64,000 bases of DNA from positions 21,007,001-21,071,000 of the forward strand of contig CM072340.1 in the NCBI GenBank assembly GCA_036874045.1. Direction: 5' to 3'. The stretch is from Cymodocea nodosa. Its lineage: Eukaryota > Streptophyta > Magnoliopsida > Alismatales > Cymodoceaceae. The position numbers and the translations under genes are program-made. Under the pieces are notes generated by a model. The model ran no database searches. It had not been told where the DNA came from and was given only the letters and a program-made list of their open reading frames with translations. This document shows positions 62,460 to 64,000 of the stretch, one piece after another. Positions within the stretch are counted from its first letter, which is position 1. Each line of letters starts with the position of its first letter.

Positions 62460-63490
62460 TATATATGACTTCAATCTCTTCCACGAAGAGAGCGCTAGCT
62501 AAATAGTTTAAGTTTATATTTTAAACCTCAACAAAGACATTTTAGATACCTACATGCATATCTAAATACATGAACTTTATTTTCGAAAAGTATTTTCCTT
62601 TCCCCTTTTTATATTCCAACAGTTTGATGGGCCATCCGTGGCAATATCGGCCCATTAAATATTTCGATGTCCTGATTTGCCTCCTCCTCCTCCTCCTCCC
62701 CCTCCTCTTCCTCTTCCTTCTTCCTTTCGGTGGCATGAGGGACCATTTCAACGGCCTGTTTGGACCAAACTTCTATTATTTCCTTTTTTTCCTTTTCTAG
62801 TGGCCCAATAGACCATTTCGATGAATCATTGAAACTTTTCAAACTTTAAACAATTTAAGTTTCTAGAAGTATTTTATATTTTTGGTAATTAAATATTCAT
62901 AGGTTACATATTTATTATTTTATATCCAAATATAATCAGATTTTGAATATTTTGATATTTATAAATTTTATATGTAAATATTTATGATATTTTGAATATT
63001 TAGATATTTATATACTTTATATCCAAATATCTTGTAGAAAATTCATACTTCAACTTGTAATATTTTTTACATATATTTAAGATTTTAGACATTTTAAAAT
63101 TATATCTAAAAATATTTTTAATATTTTAATATTTAGATATTCATATGTTCCATGTCCAAAATATCTTATCTTGTCTTTAGATATTTTTGTATTTAATATC
63201 CTCAAGATATTGATTTCACTTTTGATATTTATATTATATATTCAAAAAAATTAATTTTATTTTAGATATTTATATTTAATATTTAAAAAGATACTTTAAC
63301 TTCATTTTAGATATTTATTTTCCATATCTAAAATATTTTGATTTTATTTTAAAATATTTATATATTTTTCATATCCAAATCATATTAATTTCAATTTAAA
63401 TATATATTTTACACCTCAATTATATTGATTTCAATTTCAATATATATTTTCATATCCAAATGCATTGATTTTGATTTGAATATATATAAT
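62460..63490. repeat. AT-rich degenerate tandem repeat
   Basis: From about 62880 the sequence is built of repeated, diverged units with words such as TTTAGATATTTATAT, TCCATATCCAAA and ATATTGATTTC. The spacing is irregular at about 50-70 bases. No coding frame exists. It follows the last receptor kinase exon and may be the inside of an intron or of an inserted element. Confidence 0.6.
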
Positions 63491-63494
63491 CTTC

Positions 63495-63665
63495 ATCTAA
63501 CAGTTGTTTGTGCAACTGTAAAATAAAGAAAAATGGTGAAAAAGGAAATTACGAGAATTTTTTTTCTTCTAACTTTTGTATTTGTGTCGATAAAAACAGA
63601 AAGAAATGATTTTCTATCATTTCCTTTTATATTAAAGAAAAAACTTTCCATCGCTTCTAAGTTAA
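63495..63665 (-). mobile_element. End of an AT-rich element related to the one in the LPP intron
   Basis: Read on the minus strand this stretch matches 5465-5593: TTTTCTTTAATATAAAAG, then GAAATGAxAxAAAATxAT, then ACAAATACAAAA, and an end with GCACAAAC. It is therefore the same repeat family in opposite orientation. The other end of this copy is not identified but may be the AT-rich array just before it. Confidence 0.5.
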
Positions 63666-63689
63666 CATAATTTAGTGCGCTAGCAAGCT

Positions 63690-63835
63690 ACTAGGAGATT
63701 AAGGCTAATAAGTAGGCATGGGTTCAATGCATTCGCAAACTATTGTAATCACACCAAAGGATCAAAACTAGCAAGCAACATGGATCCAATGCACTCATAG
63801 GCTATTGTGGCTAGCAAGTGGTGTAGGACTCGATG
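63690..63835. repeat. Two-copy tandem duplication of about 73 bases
   Basis: GGTTCAATGCATTCGCAAAC at 63721 and GGATCCAATGCACTCATAGG at 63783 share most positions. Each is followed by CTATTGT, and CTAGCAAG words occur between and after. No gene is seen from here to the end of the window. Confidence 0.5.
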
Positions 63836-64000
63836 GATTTATTTTTTTCCTCTTGTTGTTTGTTGTTTGATTTATAATTTAAAATTTTCACACCTCAATA
63901 AATCAGCACTGGTAAAGAAGTTAATTCAAAACACTAAAATTATGCAACGCCAACAACTTAAATTATAAGAACCTTAATTAGTAAGAAACTAAATATTATA

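Noticed and set aside
1..64000. tRNA, rRNA and organelle-derived insertions
   Set aside because: I looked for tRNA T-loop and acceptor patterns, rRNA and chloroplast gene blocks and saw none I could support by eye.

Overview
This window is nuclear DNA from a flowering plant. Its genes are split by introns, mostly with GT-AG borders. The gene families are plant-specific, including a NACK-type kinesin, WEB/PMI proteins, DUF789 and LRK10-like receptors. Intergenic DNA is AT-rich and full of transposon relics. Several first exons are very GC-rich with alanine, serine or proline runs (PB1 gene, RING gene, small cysteine-rich gene), which points to a monocot. A commelinid such as a Zingiberales member is a guess, not a result.

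Layout. 0.8-1.3 kb: intronless ribosomal protein L26 (+) behind site II and telo-box promoter elements. 2.3-10 kb: lipid phosphate phosphatase (-), seven coding exons, with a 3.5 kb intron swollen by AT-rich inserted elements and a probable 5'-UTR intron carrying a tandem repeat. 10-16 kb: gene-poor, with a large two-armed tetranucleotide microsatellite. 16-18.4 kb: PB1-domain protein (-). 18.4-25.5 kb: gene-poor, with a LINE relic split by a 1.38 kb Harbinger-like element. 25.8-29.4 kb: RING-H2 E3 ligase of the MBR/HIP type (+). 31-33.2 kb: WEB/PMI2-like coiled-coil protein (-). 34.8-35.1 kb: small cysteine-rich protein (+). 37.3-39.8 kb: bHLH factor resembling PIFs (-), followed by a decayed partial duplicate of its 5' half at 41.5-42.1 kb and a 136-bp tandem repeat between them. 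44.9-46.3 kb: class I glutamine amidotransferase-like gene of the GAT1_2.1 type (+). 47.1-52.5 kb: NACK1/HINKEL-type kinesin (-) with 14 coding exons and an MSA element upstream. 54.1-58.6 kb: DUF789 gene (-) with one GC-AG intron. 60-62.5 kb: a Copia gag relic, then a frameshifted LRK10-like receptor kinase fragment (+). The window ends in AT-rich repeats.

The genes do not form a pathway; they are unrelated neighbours as is normal in plants. Functions covered are translation (RPL26), phosphatidic acid removal (LPP), ubiquitin transfer (RING), chloroplast photorelocation (WEB/PMI2, by family), G-box transcription control (bHLH), glutamine metabolism (GAT) and cytokinesis (kinesin).

I joined the exons by eye from splice borders, reading phase and remembered family sequences. 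All multi-exon models given here keep an open frame from ATG to stop. I did not find a clearly new biological system. The most unusual items are the composite Harbinger-like element with an internal GC-rich minisatellite, the duplicated 26-residue module at the kinesin N terminus, and the partial duplication of the bHLH locus.
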